A stretch of DNA of 14,894 nt from JBHHXR01 sp046757205. GTDB taxonomy: Bacteria > Pseudomonadota > Alphaproteobacteria > Rhodobacterales > Rhodobacteraceae. The notes under the pieces are model-generated. The model searched no databases. It was not told the origin of the DNA and saw only the letters and a list, made by a program, of their open reading frames with translations. The stretch lies in assembly GCA_046757205.1 (NCBI GenBank), contig JBHHXR010000064.1, positions 1-14,894 on the forward strand, read 5' to 3'. Shown here piece after piece: positions 6,769-14,706 of the stretch (position 1 is the first letter of the stretch; the number at the start of each line of letters is the position of its first letter). The translations under genes were made by a program, and so were the position numbers.

Positions 6769-8286
6769 TTAGCCCTCGATGCCAAGCTTTTGCCGCACAA
6801 TCCGGTTTACCGCCTGCGGATTGGCCTTGCCACCTGTGGCTTTCATGACCTGACCGACGAACCAGCCGGCCATCGAAGGTTTTGCCCTGGCCTGTTCGGC
6901 CTTGTCCGGGTTGGCGGCGACGACCTCGTCGACGACCTTTTCGATGGCCCCGGTATCGGTCATCTGTTTCATGCCGCGGGCCTCGACGATTTCTGCCGGG
7001 TCGCCGCCTTCCGACCACACGATCTCGAACAGGTCCTTCGCTATCTTGCCGGAAATGTCGCCTTTGGCGATCAGGTCGATGACGCCGCCGAGCTGAGCCG
7101 CCGACACCGGCGAGTCCTCGATCCCGTGGTCTTCCTTGTTCAGCCGCCCGAACAGTTCGTTGATCACCCAGTTGGCGGCGGTCTTGCCGTCGCGACCCTC
7201 GGCCACTTCCTCGAAATACCTGGCGTTTGCCACCCGGGCGGTGAGAACCGAGGCGTCGTATTCCGACAGTCCATATTCGTTGACGAATCTTGCTTTCTTC
7301 TCGTCCGGCAATTCAGGCAGGCCGGCGGCGATGCCGTCCACCCATTCCTGCTCGATGGTCAGCGGCAGCAGGTCGGGGCAGGGGAAGTAGCGGTAGTCGT
7401 GCGCCTCTTCCTTGGAGCGCATGGAACGCGTCTCGCCCTTGGCGGCGTCGAACAGCCGGGTTTCCTGATCGACGCTGCCGCCGTCTTCGAGAATGGCGAT
7501 CTGGCGGCGCGCCTCGTATTCGATGGCCTGCTGGATGAAGCGCATGGAGTTCATGTTCTTGATCTCGCAGCGGATGCCGAGATGGCTGAAATCGCCGGTC
7601 TCGCGGTATTTCTCGTAGGCGCCGGGCGGACAGACCGAGACGTTGACGTCGGCCCGCAGGCTGCCCTCCTGCATGTTGCCGTCGCAGGTGCCGAGATAGC
7701 GCAGGATCTGGCGCAGCTTGCGGACGTATTCGGCGGCCTCCTCCGGCCCCCGGATGTCGGGGCGCGAGACGATTTCCATCAGCGCCACGCCGGTGCGGTT
7801 GAGATCGACGAAGGACATCGCCGGGTCCATGTCGTGGATCGACTTGCCGGCGTCCTGTTCCAGATGGATGCGTTCGACGCGCACCTTCCGCGCGATGCCC
7901 GGTTCCATGTCGACAAGGATTTCACCCTCGCCGACAATGGGATGGTAGAGCTGGCTGATCTGGTAGCCCTGCGGCAGGTCGGGGTAGAAGTAATTCTTGC
8001 GGTCGAACTGCGAAAATAGGTTTATCTCCGCTTTCAATCCGAGGCCGGTGCGCACCGCCTGTTCGACGCAGAACTCGTTGATCACCGGCAGCATGCCGGG
8101 CATGGCAGCGTCAACGAGGCTGACGTTGGAATTCGGCTCGGCGCCGAATTTCGTCGAGGCCCCGGAAAACAGCTTGGCGTTGGAATGCACCTGTGCGTGG
8201 ACTTCCATGCCGATGACCATTTCCCAGTCGGCTTTGGCGCCGGCGATAATCCTGGGTCTGGGTTCTTCGTAGGCGAGTTCGGACAT
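6769..8286 (-). CDS. gatB: Aspartyl/glutamyl-tRNA amidotransferase subunit B
   Basis: GatB is the kinase-like subunit of the GatCAB complex, which converts Glu-tRNA(Gln) or Asp-tRNA(Asn) to the amide form using ammonia from GatA. The 505 residues agree with the usual 475-500. Family signatures are present: FDRKNYFYPDLPQGYQISQ begins at 94, HLEQDAGKS at 141-149, DLNRTGVALMEIVSRPD at 161-177 and GSLRADVNVSV at 208-218. A helical cradle and YqeY-like tail (about 350-500, ending AVNRIVRQKLGIEG) follow. The ATG at 8286 starts the family N-terminus, though no strong ribosome site is seen. It lies 124 bases downstream of pepN on the same strand, and the DUF4177 gene follows closely. gatC and gatA are not adjacent, so the complex is encoded from split loci here. 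Confidence 0.98.
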   Translation of the reverse strand: MSELAYEEPRPRIIAGAKADWEMVIGMEVHAQVHSNAKLFSGASTKFGAEPNSNVSLVDAAMPGMLPVINEFCVEQAVRTGLGLKAEINLFSQFDRKNYFYPDLPQGYQISQLYHPIVGEGEILVDMEPGIARKVRVERIHLEQDAGKSIHDMDPAMSFVDLNRTGVALMEIVSRPDIRGPEEAAEYVRKLRQILRYLGTCDGNMQEGSLRADVNVSVCPPGAYEKYRETGDFSHLGIRCEIKNMNSMRFIQQAIEYEARRQIAILEDGGSVDQETRLFDAAKGETRSMRSKEEAHDYRYFPCPDLLPLTIEQEWVDGIAAGLPELPDEKKARFVNEYGLSEYDASVLTARVANARYFEEVAEGRDGKTAANWVINELFGRLNKEDHGIEDSPVSAAQLGGVIDLIAKGDISGKIAKDLFEIVWSEGGDPAEIVEARGMKQMTDTGAIEKVVDEVVAANPDKAEQARAKPSMAGWFVGQVMKATGGKANPQAVNRIVRQKLGIEG

Positions 8287-8319
8287 GTTCGGGATTCCGC
8301 GGCGGACTGAATTGCACGC

Positions 8320-8348
8320 CTTTTAGGGTGTTGCCGATAAGGGGACAA
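8320..8348 (-). promoter_or_regulatory. Candidate promoter for gatB
   Basis: On the minus strand TTGTCC (8348-8343) is followed after exactly 17 bases by TAAAAG (8325-8320). A start near 8313 leaves about 27 bases before the gatB ATG. It lies in the 124-base gap behind pepN and would allow gatB and the DUF4177 gene to be transcribed independently of pepN. Matches are partial and read by eye. Confidence 0.3.
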
Positions 8349-8410
8349 GGGGTTCCGCCGTGGCCGTGCGGCCGGTCGCGGCCGATTTCGCCCGTCCGGC
8401 GCGAAGTCCT

Positions 8411-10996
8411 TCAGGGCTCCAGGATGCGATGCGATATTTCGCTGGTGTCTTTCGACAGATCGGCCGTTTCGGCGATCCGTCTTATGGCTGACACGGCGTG
8501 TTCCCGGCGGCCTTCGTCGTAGCGGCGCCAGGTCTCGAACGCGCTGCAAAGCCGCGCTGCCGTCATCGGATTGATCGGGTCGATGCGAATGACCCAATCG
8601 GCGAGGAAGGCGTAGCCGCGTCCGTCGGCGCGGTGGAAACCGGCCGGGTTCGAAACCGCGTAGGTCGCGATCAGCGCGCGGAAGCGGTTGGGGTTCTTCC
8701 AGTCGAAATCGCGGTGCCGGGCCAGCCCTTCGACGACATCGAGAGCCTCCGCCGGTTCCGCATTCGCCGCCTGAACGGAGAACCACTTGTCGATCACCAG
8801 GCGTTCTTCGCGCCACTGTTCGTAATATGCCGACAGCGCCGCATTGCCCTTGCCTGCCCGGACCAGTGTCGTCAGGGCCGAAAGCTGCTCGGTCATGTTG
8901 TCCGCCGTCTCGAACTGTTTGCGGGCCAGCGCGGCCTCGTTGTCGAGCCGGGTCAGGAGTTCCAGCGCCCGCGCCCGCAACGCCCGCTTGCCGGCGTTCC
9001 CGGCATCGGGCGAATAATGGCCCTCCACCGTCATGGCATCATAGAGCACCGGCAGGTCCGCCTGCATCTGGCGGGCCAGCGCGGTTTCGAGCCGCCGCCT
9101 CGCGGCGTGGATTGCGTCGGGATCGGGGATGCCGCCCGCTTCGGCGATCGCCCGCGCGATGTCGTCTTCCGGCGGCAGGCCGAGCGCGAGGGCGCGAAAT
9201 GCCGGGTCGAGGCGGTCGTCGGTCGATACCCTGTGAAGCGAGTCCAGAAGCGCGGGGTCGGAGCGTCTGGTCAGATCGCGCGACATTTCCGACATAAGCT
9301 CCAGCGCATAGGCCCGGCCGGCCTCCCACTTGTTGAAGGGATCGGTGTCGTGGGCCAGCAGGAAGGCGCGTTCGTCCGCCGAAGATTCGCGTTCAAGGTT
9401 CACCGGTGCGGAAAACCCCCGCATGAGCGACGGCACAGGCGGTTCCGGCAGCGGAAAGGTAAAGCTCTGCTCTTGCCGTGTCAGTTCCAGAACACCGGCG
9501 CGCCCGAGCGCCGAGCCGTCCCTGGCGAGAAATCCATAGGCAACAGGAATGACGAGGGTTTTTTTCTCTTTCCGACCGGGGGTCGCCGGCGTGCGCTGAT
9601 GAAACGTCAGCGTGTACAACCCATCGCTGTAGTCCTCCGATACCGAAACCGTCGGTGTGCCCGCCTGACTGTACCACAAGGCAAACTGGGAAAGGTCGCG
9701 CCCCGTCGTGTCTTCGAAAACCTTCAGCCAGTCCTCGATGGTGCAGGCCTGGCCGTCATGGCGCTCGAAATAGAGGTCGAGGGCCTCGCGATACGCTTCC
9801 TCGCCGACAAGCAGACGCAGCATGCGGATGACTTCGGCGCCCTTCTCGTAGACGGTCGCAGTGTAGAAGTTGTTGATCTCGATGTATTCTTCCGGCCGCA
9901 CCGGGTGCGCCAGCGGCCCCGCATCCTCGCGGAACTGGCGCGACCGCAGCATCAGGACGTCTTCGATGCGCTTCACCGCGCGGCTGCGCTGGTCGCCGGA
10001 AAACTGCTGGTCGCGGAACACCGTCAGGCCTTCCTTGAGGCAGAGCTGGAACCAGTCGCGGCAGGTGATGCGGTTGCCGGTCCAGTTGTGGAAGTACTCG
10101 TGCGCGATGATGCCCTCGATCAGTTTGTAGTCGAGATCGGTGGCAGTTTCGGGGCTGGCGAGGACGTACTTGGAGTTGAAGATGTTCAGCCCCTTGTTCT
10201 CCATCGCGCCCATGTTGAAGTCGTCGACGGCGACGATCATGAACAGGTCGAGGTCGTATTCGCGGCCGTAGTTCTCCTCATCCCATTTCATGGCGCGTTT
10301 GAGCGCGTCCATGGCGTAGGCGCATTTGCCTTCGTCGCCGGGGCGGACATGGATTTTCAGCGTCACCTGCCGGCCAGAACAGGTGGTGAAAGTGTCGTCA
10401 TGGCTGACCAGATCGCCGGCGACCAGGGCGAACAGGTAGGACGGTTTCGGCCACGGGTCCTGCCATTCCGCCCATCCGTCGCCGGCCGCCACCAGATTAC
10501 CGTTGGACAGAAGCACCGGCGCGTCGCCCTCGATGCGAACGGAATACCTTGCCATTACGTCCGGCCGGTCCGGAAAGAAGGTGATCTTGCGAAAACCCTG
10601 CGCCTCGCACTGGGTGCAGTACATGCCTTTCGACATGTACAGACCTTCCAGGGCGGTGTTCGATGACGGATCGCTCTCGGTTTCACATGCCCAGGTGAAC
10701 GGTCCTTCGGGAAGATCCTCGGCGGACATACTCAGGCCCTCGGGCCCGACCTCCAGATTTCCCGGCGGCACCGGTTCGCCGTCGATCGCGGCCGAAATAA
10801 GCTTCAGTTCGCGCCCGTCGAGCGCCAGATCCGCCCGGTTCTCCGGATATTCCGGATTGGGAACGAACCGCACCTCGCTGCGCACGCGTGTCTGTTCGGG
10901 GTGCAGCCGGAAGGTCAAGCTGACCGTTTCCGCCAGCCAACCGGGCGGCGTGTAGTCACTCAGCCGGATCAGCTTGTCTTTGGCCGCGTCGCGCAT
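8411..10996 (-). CDS. pepN: Aminopeptidase N (M1 zinc metallopeptidase)
   Basis: PepN cleaves a broad range of N-terminal residues from peptides in the cytoplasm, late in protein breakdown. The 861-residue length and layout match E. coli PepN (870). An N-terminal beta domain (about 10-190) leads to the catalytic domain with GAMEN at 263-267 and the zinc motif HEYFH (299-303) plus E322 in KEGLT, the expected HExxH-x18-E spacing; E300 is the general base. Tail domains from about 440 to the end contain the helical C-terminal region (DPFNKWEAGRAYAL, NPNRFRALIATYA). The ATG at 10996 is chosen because AGGGAG lies about 7 bases upstream and the N-terminus then matches the family; the frame is open to 11191 but that part enters the spacer and the divergent gene. 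No signal peptide is seen. It diverges from malate synthase G with 213 bases between starts. Confidence 0.97.
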   Translation of the reverse strand: MRDAAKDKLIRLSDYTPPGWLAETVSLTFRLHPEQTRVRSEVRFVPNPEYPENRADLALDGRELKLISAAIDGEPVPPGNLEVGPEGLSMSAEDLPEGPFTWACETESDPSSNTALEGLYMSKGMYCTQCEAQGFRKITFFPDRPDVMARYSVRIEGDAPVLLSNGNLVAAGDGWAEWQDPWPKPSYLFALVAGDLVSHDDTFTTCSGRQVTLKIHVRPGDEGKCAYAMDALKRAMKWDEENYGREYDLDLFMIVAVDDFNMGAMENKGLNIFNSKYVLASPETATDLDYKLIEGIIAHEYFHNWTGNRITCRDWFQLCLKEGLTVFRDQQFSGDQRSRAVKRIEDVLMLRSRQFREDAGPLAHPVRPEEYIEINNFYTATVYEKGAEVIRMLRLLVGEEAYREALDLYFERHDGQACTIEDWLKVFEDTTGRDLSQFALWYSQAGTPTVSVSEDYSDGLYTLTFHQRTPATPGRKEKKTLVIPVAYGFLARDGSALGRAGVLELTRQEQSFTFPLPEPPVPSLMRGFSAPVNLERESSADERAFLLAHDTDPFNKWEAGRAYALELMSEMSRDLTRRSDPALLDSLHRVSTDDRLDPAFRALALGLPPEDDIARAIAEAGGIPDPDAIHAARRRLETALARQMQADLPVLYDAMTVEGHYSPDAGNAGKRALRARALELLTRLDNEAALARKQFETADNMTEQLSALTTLVRAGKGNAALSAYYEQWREERLVIDKWFSVQAANAEPAEALDVVEGLARHRDFDWKNPNRFRALIATYAVSNPAGFHRADGRGYAFLADWVIRIDPINPMTAARLCSAFETWRRYDEGRREHAVSAIRRIAETADLSKDTSEISHRILEP

Positions 10997-11116
10997 CCGT
11001 GTCTCCCTGGATATTGCTCGCCAAACTAGGAGATTATTCGCCGCCCGCAAGGCAATAGGGGCAAATTGATTGATTACCGGATCATCGCGCACGCGCGCAT
11101 GGATTTCGTTGTGTCC

Positions 11117-11130
11117 TTTGGTATACGAAA
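11117..11130. promoter_or_regulatory. GntR-like operator candidate upstream of malate synthase
   Basis: TTTGGTATACGAAA is a palindrome in 12 of 14 positions around GTATAC; only the central-flanking G/G pair breaks it. The form resembles operators of FadR/FCD-type GntR regulators, which recognise T-GT-N-AC-A half sites. An ACCAA (11134-11138) also pairs with the TTGGT at 11118-11122. The site is about 80-93 bases before the glcB ATG, in the spacer shared with pepN. Regulator identity is inference. Confidence 0.35.
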
Positions 11131-11209
11131 ACGACCAATTCGCTCCGATTCGCCCTCTGGCGCAGGGTGGCGACGGCGCTCGGGCAGGCAAGCAAGCAGG
11201 TGCTTCAGC

Positions 11210-13387
11210 ATGGATGATTACGTGGAACGCGCCGGTCTGGGTGTTTCCCGGCTACTTCTGGATTTCCTCGAAGGCGAGGCATTGCCGGGCTCCGGCGTGG
11301 AGCCTCAGGCCTTCTGGGACGGTCTTGCGGGCATGTATCGGGATTTCACCGGAAGAAACCGCGCGTTGCTGCAACGGCGCGAGGAACTTCAGCGCAGCAT
11401 CGACGACTGGCACCGCGAACGGCGGGGCGCGCCGCACGATGCCGCCGCGTATCGCGCGTTTCTTGAGGACATCGGCTATCTGGTGCCTCAAGGACCGGAC
11501 TTTGCCATCGAAACCGAGGGAACGGACACCGAGTTCGCCTCGATTGCCGGCCCGCAGCTTGTGGTTCCGCTGACGAATGCGCGCTACGTTCTGAACGCCG
11601 CCAATGCGCGCTGGGGCAGCCTCTACGACGCGCTTTACGGCACCGACGCTCTCGGTGACCTGCCGGCGGGCAGCGGTTACGATCCGGCGCGTGGCGCCCG
11701 GGTAATCACGTGGGTCCGGCGTTTCCTTGATGAGACATTCGTCCTGGCATCCGGTTCGCATGCCGACGCGACCGGATACGCCGTCGAGAACGGTTCGCTG
11801 ATCGTGAAGTTTCCGGGCGGCAGCACGAGGCTGGCCGACCGGGAGCAGTTTGCAGGACACACCGGACCTGCCCGTGAGCCCACTTCGGTTTTCCTTGTCA
11901 ACCACGGTCTGCACGTGCAGATCGTTATTGATCCCGGCCATGCGATCGGCGCCACCGATACGGCGCACGTTGCCGACGTCAGGCTGGAAGCGGCGGTTTC
12001 AACGATCATGGACTGCGAGGATTCGATCGCTGCCGTCGACGGCGAGGAGAAGGCGCTGGCCTACCGCAACTGGCTTGGCCTCATGAAAGGAGATCTCGCG
12101 GCCCGTCTTGAAAAGGGCGGCAGGACGATCGACCGCCGTCTTGCCGGCGATATCGAGATTACCGCGCCGGACGGATCGCGGCGGCGGCTCAAGGGCCTGT
12201 CGCAGCTTCTGGTCCGCAATGTCGGGCATCTGATGACGACGCCGGCCGTGCTCGACGCTTCGGGGGAGGAAGCCTTCGAAGGGATTCTCGACGCTCTGGT
12301 GACCACGCTTTGTGCTCTGCATGACCGGAATCGCGGCGAAAACGCGCTGCATTCCCGTACCGGTTCGATCTATGTCGTGAAGCCGAAACTGCATGGTCCC
12401 GACGAGGTTGCCTTCACGGACGACGTGTTTTCCCGCGTGGAGCGAATCCTCGGGCTTCCGCGATATACGGCAAAGCTGGGCATCATGGACGAGGAGCGCC
12501 GCACCACGGTCAACCTGAAGCAATGCGTCCGCGCCGCAAAGCGCCGCGTCTGCTTCATCAATACCGGGTTTCTCGACCGCACGGGCGACGAGATTCACAC
12601 CTCGATGGAAGCGGGCGCGATGATCCGCAAGGGCGACATGAAGGACAGCGCCTGGATAGCCGCTTACGAGGACAACAACGTCGATGTCGGGCTCGCCTGC
12701 GGCCTGCCCGGACGCGCCCAGATAGGCAAGGGCATGTGGGCGATGCCGGACCTGATGCACGCGATGCTGGAGCAGAAGGCCGGCCATCCCGAGGCGGGCG
12801 CCAACTGCGCATGGGTTCCGAGCCCGACCGCCGCGACCCTTCACGCGACGCATTACCATGCGGTCGACGTGGCAGCGCGTCAGAGGGAACTCGCCGCGGG
12901 CGGCCCGCGCGCCGCGCTCGACGACATCCTTACGATCCCGGTGAACCGCGGAGCCAACTGGTCGGAAGACGAAATCAGAGCCGAGGTGGAAAACAACGCC
13001 CAGGGAATTCTCGGTTACGTGGTTCGTTGGGTCGATCAGGGCATCGGATGTTCGAAAGTGCCGGACATTCACGACGTGGCGCTGATGGAGGATCGGGCGA
13101 CCTGCCGCATTTCGAGCCAGCACATCGCCAACTGGCTGCACCACGGCGTTGTCAGCGAATATCAGGTGATGGCGGCCATGCACCGCATGGCGCTGGTGGT
13201 GGACCAGCAGAATGCCGACGACCCGAATTACCGGCCGATGGCCCCGGGCTACGACGGTTTTGCCTTCCGCGCTGCCTGTGAACTGGTCTTGAAGGGTGCC
13301 CGGCAGCCCAGCGGCTATACGGAGCCTATCCTGCATGCCAGCCGGCGGGCGCTGAAGGCGGTGCGAAACGGCGCAATGGCGGACTGA
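11210..13387 (+). CDS. glcB: Malate synthase G
   Basis: The enzyme condenses glyoxylate with acetyl-CoA to malate, the second step of the glyoxylate shunt and also the route for glycolate-derived glyoxylate. The 725 residues are the size of isoform G, a monomer, not the shorter isoform A. Expected active-site residues are seen: R336 (LLVRNVGHLM), the Mg2+ ligands E428 (GIMDEERRT) and D456 (TGFLDRTGDE) with the family's 28-residue spacing, and the catalytic base in MEDRATCRIS (D628). The N-terminus VSRLLLDFLEGEALPGSG is typical of the family, which fixes the ATG at 11210; the ribosome site before it is weak (AGCAGGTG). The open frame reaches 11066 but adds no family sequence. It is transcribed away from pepN and no isocitrate lyase or glycolate oxidase gene is in the window. 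The end converges on the YdcH-like gene. Confidence 0.98.
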   Translation: MDDYVERAGLGVSRLLLDFLEGEALPGSGVEPQAFWDGLAGMYRDFTGRNRALLQRREELQRSIDDWHRERRGAPHDAAAYRAFLEDIGYLVPQGPDFAIETEGTDTEFASIAGPQLVVPLTNARYVLNAANARWGSLYDALYGTDALGDLPAGSGYDPARGARVITWVRRFLDETFVLASGSHADATGYAVENGSLIVKFPGGSTRLADREQFAGHTGPAREPTSVFLVNHGLHVQIVIDPGHAIGATDTAHVADVRLEAAVSTIMDCEDSIAAVDGEEKALAYRNWLGLMKGDLAARLEKGGRTIDRRLAGDIEITAPDGSRRRLKGLSQLLVRNVGHLMTTPAVLDASGEEAFEGILDALVTTLCALHDRNRGENALHSRTGSIYVVKPKLHGPDEVAFTDDVFSRVERILGLPRYTAKLGIMDEERRTTVNLKQCVRAAKRRVCFINTGFLDRTGDEIHTSMEAGAMIRKGDMKDSAWIAAYEDNNVDVGLACGLPGRAQIGKGMWAMPDLMHAMLEQKAGHPEAGANCAWVPSPTAATLHATHYHAVDVAARQRELAAGGPRAALDDILTIPVNRGANWSEDEIRAEVENNAQGILGYVVRWVDQGIGCSKVPDIHDVALMEDRATCRISSQHIANWLHHGVVSEYQVMAAMHRMALVVDQQNADDPNYRPMAPGYDGFAFRAACELVLKGARQPSGYTEPILHASRRALKAVRNGAMAD

Positions 13388-13441
13388 TCGGCACAGACTT
13401 CCCGGCTTGTTATGTAACAGGTGGCACGCGCCAACCGATCA

Positions 13442-13466
13442 ACGCTGTCAGGCCGGCGTCTTTTTT
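13442..13466 (+). terminator. Weak terminator-like element after malate synthase
   Basis: ACGC (13442-13445) and GCGT (13456-13459) can pair, followed by TTTTTT (13461-13466) on the strand of glcB. The stem is only four pairs. The T-run lies inside the last codons of the convergent YdcH-like gene, where it encodes the KK near the C-terminus, so coding use alone could explain it. A second palindrome, TGTTATGTAACA, is at 13408-13419. Confidence 0.2.
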
Positions 13467-13696
13467 CGCAGGTAGGGTGAAATCGTATCAAGGATCAGCA
13501 GGCGCCGCTTGCGCATGTTCTCCAGATGAACGTCGTCGGTGGGTTGCAGGTTGGTTTCCGCCCGGTGAATGGCGTGATTGAGTTTGTCGTAGTCGTCCGC
13601 CAGCCGGGCGAATTCGGCGTCGGACGTGCGCAGCCGGGCGATTTCGTCCGATCTGTGCGGAAATATCTCTTCCAGGTCATTCGGCACATGAGGCAT
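13448..13696 (-). CDS. YdcH family protein (DUF465)
   Basis: The 82-residue product is a small, charged, mostly helical protein of the DUF465/YdcH type, for which no biochemical function is established. The family pattern is visible: a start like PNDLEEIFPHRSDEIARL, then FARLADDYDKLNHAIHRAE (about 29-47), then LENMRKRRLLILDTISPYLRK (about 58-78) near the C-terminus, giving two helices able to form a coiled-coil hairpin. The ATG at 13696 has an excellent ribosome site, AAGGAGGAAA, about 5-7 bases upstream. It is convergent with glcB (60-base gap) and divergent from the class I amidotransferase-like gene; the spacer upstream contains an Fnr/FixK-type site. It is probably a single-gene transcript. 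Confidence 0.9.
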   Translation of the reverse strand: MPHVPNDLEEIFPHRSDEIARLRTSDAEFARLADDYDKLNHAIHRAETNLQPTDDVHLENMRKRRLLILDTISPYLRKKTPA

Positions 13697-13746
13697 CGCG
13701 GTTTCCTCCTTCAGCCGCAGGATGCGCGGATTGCCGCAGGCCTGCC

Positions 13747-13760
13747 TTGACCGAGATCAA
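13747..13760. promoter_or_regulatory. Fnr/FixK-type binding site
   Basis: TTGACCGAGATCAA fits the alphaproteobacterial Fnr/FixK consensus TTGAY-N4-RTCAA at every defined position. It lies between divergent genes, centred about 57 bases before the YdcH-like start and about 82 before the amidotransferase-like start. A centre at -41.5 would place a start near 13712 for the minus-strand gene, just ahead of its ribosome site, or near 13795 for the plus-strand gene. No good -10 box is seen for either. Confidence 0.45.
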
Positions 13761-13835
13761 TTCGGAAAGGCGCGGGCAGGGTTGACCTTTCGGGGAGGTT
13801 GCAGAATCTAGTCGCCGGAAATATGAAAGCCTCTC

Positions 13836-14576
13836 ATGCGCAAACCAGTCGTCGGCATCATCGGCAACTCGCACCTGATCAACGATGAGTATGCCGTTCA
13901 GGGCGCGGGCGAAATCAACATACAGGCAATCGCGCAGGTCGCCGATGCGGTGCCACTGATCGTGCCGGCGCTGCCTCTGGTCACGACGGCGGAACTGATC
14001 GGGGCGTGCGACGGGTTCCTGTTTACCGGGGGCCGGCCCAACGTGCATCCGAGGTTTTACGGCGAAGAACCCACCGAAGCGCACGGCGCGTTCGACGAGG
14101 GCCGCGACATGCTGACGCTGCCGCTGATCCGCGAGTGCGTGGCGCACGGCGTGCCCGTGCTCGGTGTGTGCCGGGGATTTCAGGAATTCAATGTGGCGTT
14201 CGGCGGCTCGCTCCACCCGGAGATCCGCGATCTGCCGGGGCGGATGAACCACCGCATGCCGCCGGACGGGTCGCTGGAGGAAAAGTTCGCGCATCGCCAT
14301 ACCATCAAGCTGACGCCGCGCGGCCGGTTTTCGGAGATTTTCGGGACCAGCGAAATCATGGTCAATTCGCTGCACGGGCAGGGACTCAAGACGCCGGGCG
14401 AACGCATCGTGATAGAAGGGTACGCACCGGACGGGACACCGGAGGCGTTGCATGTCGACGGGGCCGAAGGGTATGCGTTGGCGGTCCAGTGGCACCCCGA
14501 GTGGCGCGCCGCGGACGATCCGGTCTCGCGGCCGCTGTTCGAATCCTTTGGCGCTGCTCTGCGCGGCAAGGGATAG
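13836..14576 (+). CDS. Class I glutamine amidotransferase-like hydrolase (peptidase C26, PuuD-like)
   Basis: The 246-residue product belongs to the C26 family of gamma-glutamyl hydrolases, whose PuuD members split gamma-glutamyl-GABA in putrescine breakdown. The nucleophile C112 sits in VLGVCRGFQEFNVAFGG and the triad is completed by H220 and E222 in VQWHPEW. The oxyanion-side motif FLFTGGRPNVHP (61-72) is also typical, as is MVNSLHGQG (165-173). A cytoplasmic enzyme is expected. The ATG at 13836 gives the usual start (PVVGIIGN); a GAAAG lies close before it, and an ATG at 13823 is in another frame. No puuA, puuB, puuC or polyamine transport gene is beside it, so the true substrate is open. 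It is followed after 130 bases by an exported-protein gene on the same strand. Confidence 0.9.
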   Translation: MRKPVVGIIGNSHLINDEYAVQGAGEINIQAIAQVADAVPLIVPALPLVTTAELIGACDGFLFTGGRPNVHPRFYGEEPTEAHGAFDEGRDMLTLPLIRECVAHGVPVLGVCRGFQEFNVAFGGSLHPEIRDLPGRMNHRMPPDGSLEEKFAHRHTIKLTPRGRFSEIFGTSEIMVNSLHGQGLKTPGERIVIEGYAPDGTPEALHVDGAEGYALAVQWHPEWRAADDPVSRPLFESFGAALRGKG

Positions 14577-14609
14577 CGGGCGCCCGACCGTTTCCGCCGG
14601 CGCGTTTCA

Positions 14610-14634
14610 TGACAAACTTTTCATGTTTGTGTCA
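14610..14634. repeat. Imperfect inverted repeat in the 130-base spacer
   Basis: TGACAAAC (14610-14617) and GTTTGTGTCA (14625-14634) form an imperfect palindrome around a 7-base spacer. ACAAAC/GTTTGT gives six perfect pairs and the outer TGAC/GTCA pair if two bases bulge. It could be an operator for the next gene or part of the end of the previous transcript; the sequence alone does not decide. Confidence 0.35.
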
Positions 14635-14663
14635 GGACCAGTCAATCCGGCGGTCCGATTTTT
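14635..14663 (+). terminator. Possible Rho-independent terminator of the amidotransferase-like gene
   Basis: GGACC (14635-14639) pairs with GGTCC (14652-14656) around a 12-base loop, and TTTTT (14659-14663) follows two bases later. The position, 59 bases after the stop and before the next gene's ribosome site, fits. The stem is short, so confidence is limited. Confidence 0.3.
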
Positions 14664-14706
14664 CGGCCAACGCCCGGTCGGGGCGGTGGAAAAAGGAGAT
14701 ACGGAA

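Noticed and set aside
8340..8405. GC-rich repeats (GGCCG/CGGCC) downstream of pepN as a terminator
   Set aside because: Several short overlapping pairings are possible but none is long, and no T-run follows.
8498..10666. A 722-codon open frame on the plus strand opposite pepN
   Set aside because: It lies wholly antisense to a gene with complete M1 catalytic motifs, its translation is compositionally odd (Arg/Gly/Val-rich without recognisable domains), and long antisense frames are common in GC-rich codon-biased genes.
11071..11084. TGAT-N6-ATCA near the pepN-glcB spacer as an Fnr site
   Set aside because: The central spacing is six, not four, so it does not fit the consensus.
11066..11209. 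Extended start of malate synthase at 11066
   Set aside because: The added 48 residues show no family sequence and would cover the operator-like palindrome; the family N-terminus begins at 11210.
11999..13336. A 445-codon minus-strand open frame opposite malate synthase
   Set aside because: It is antisense to conserved catalytic regions of glcB, and no ribosome site or family motif was seen.
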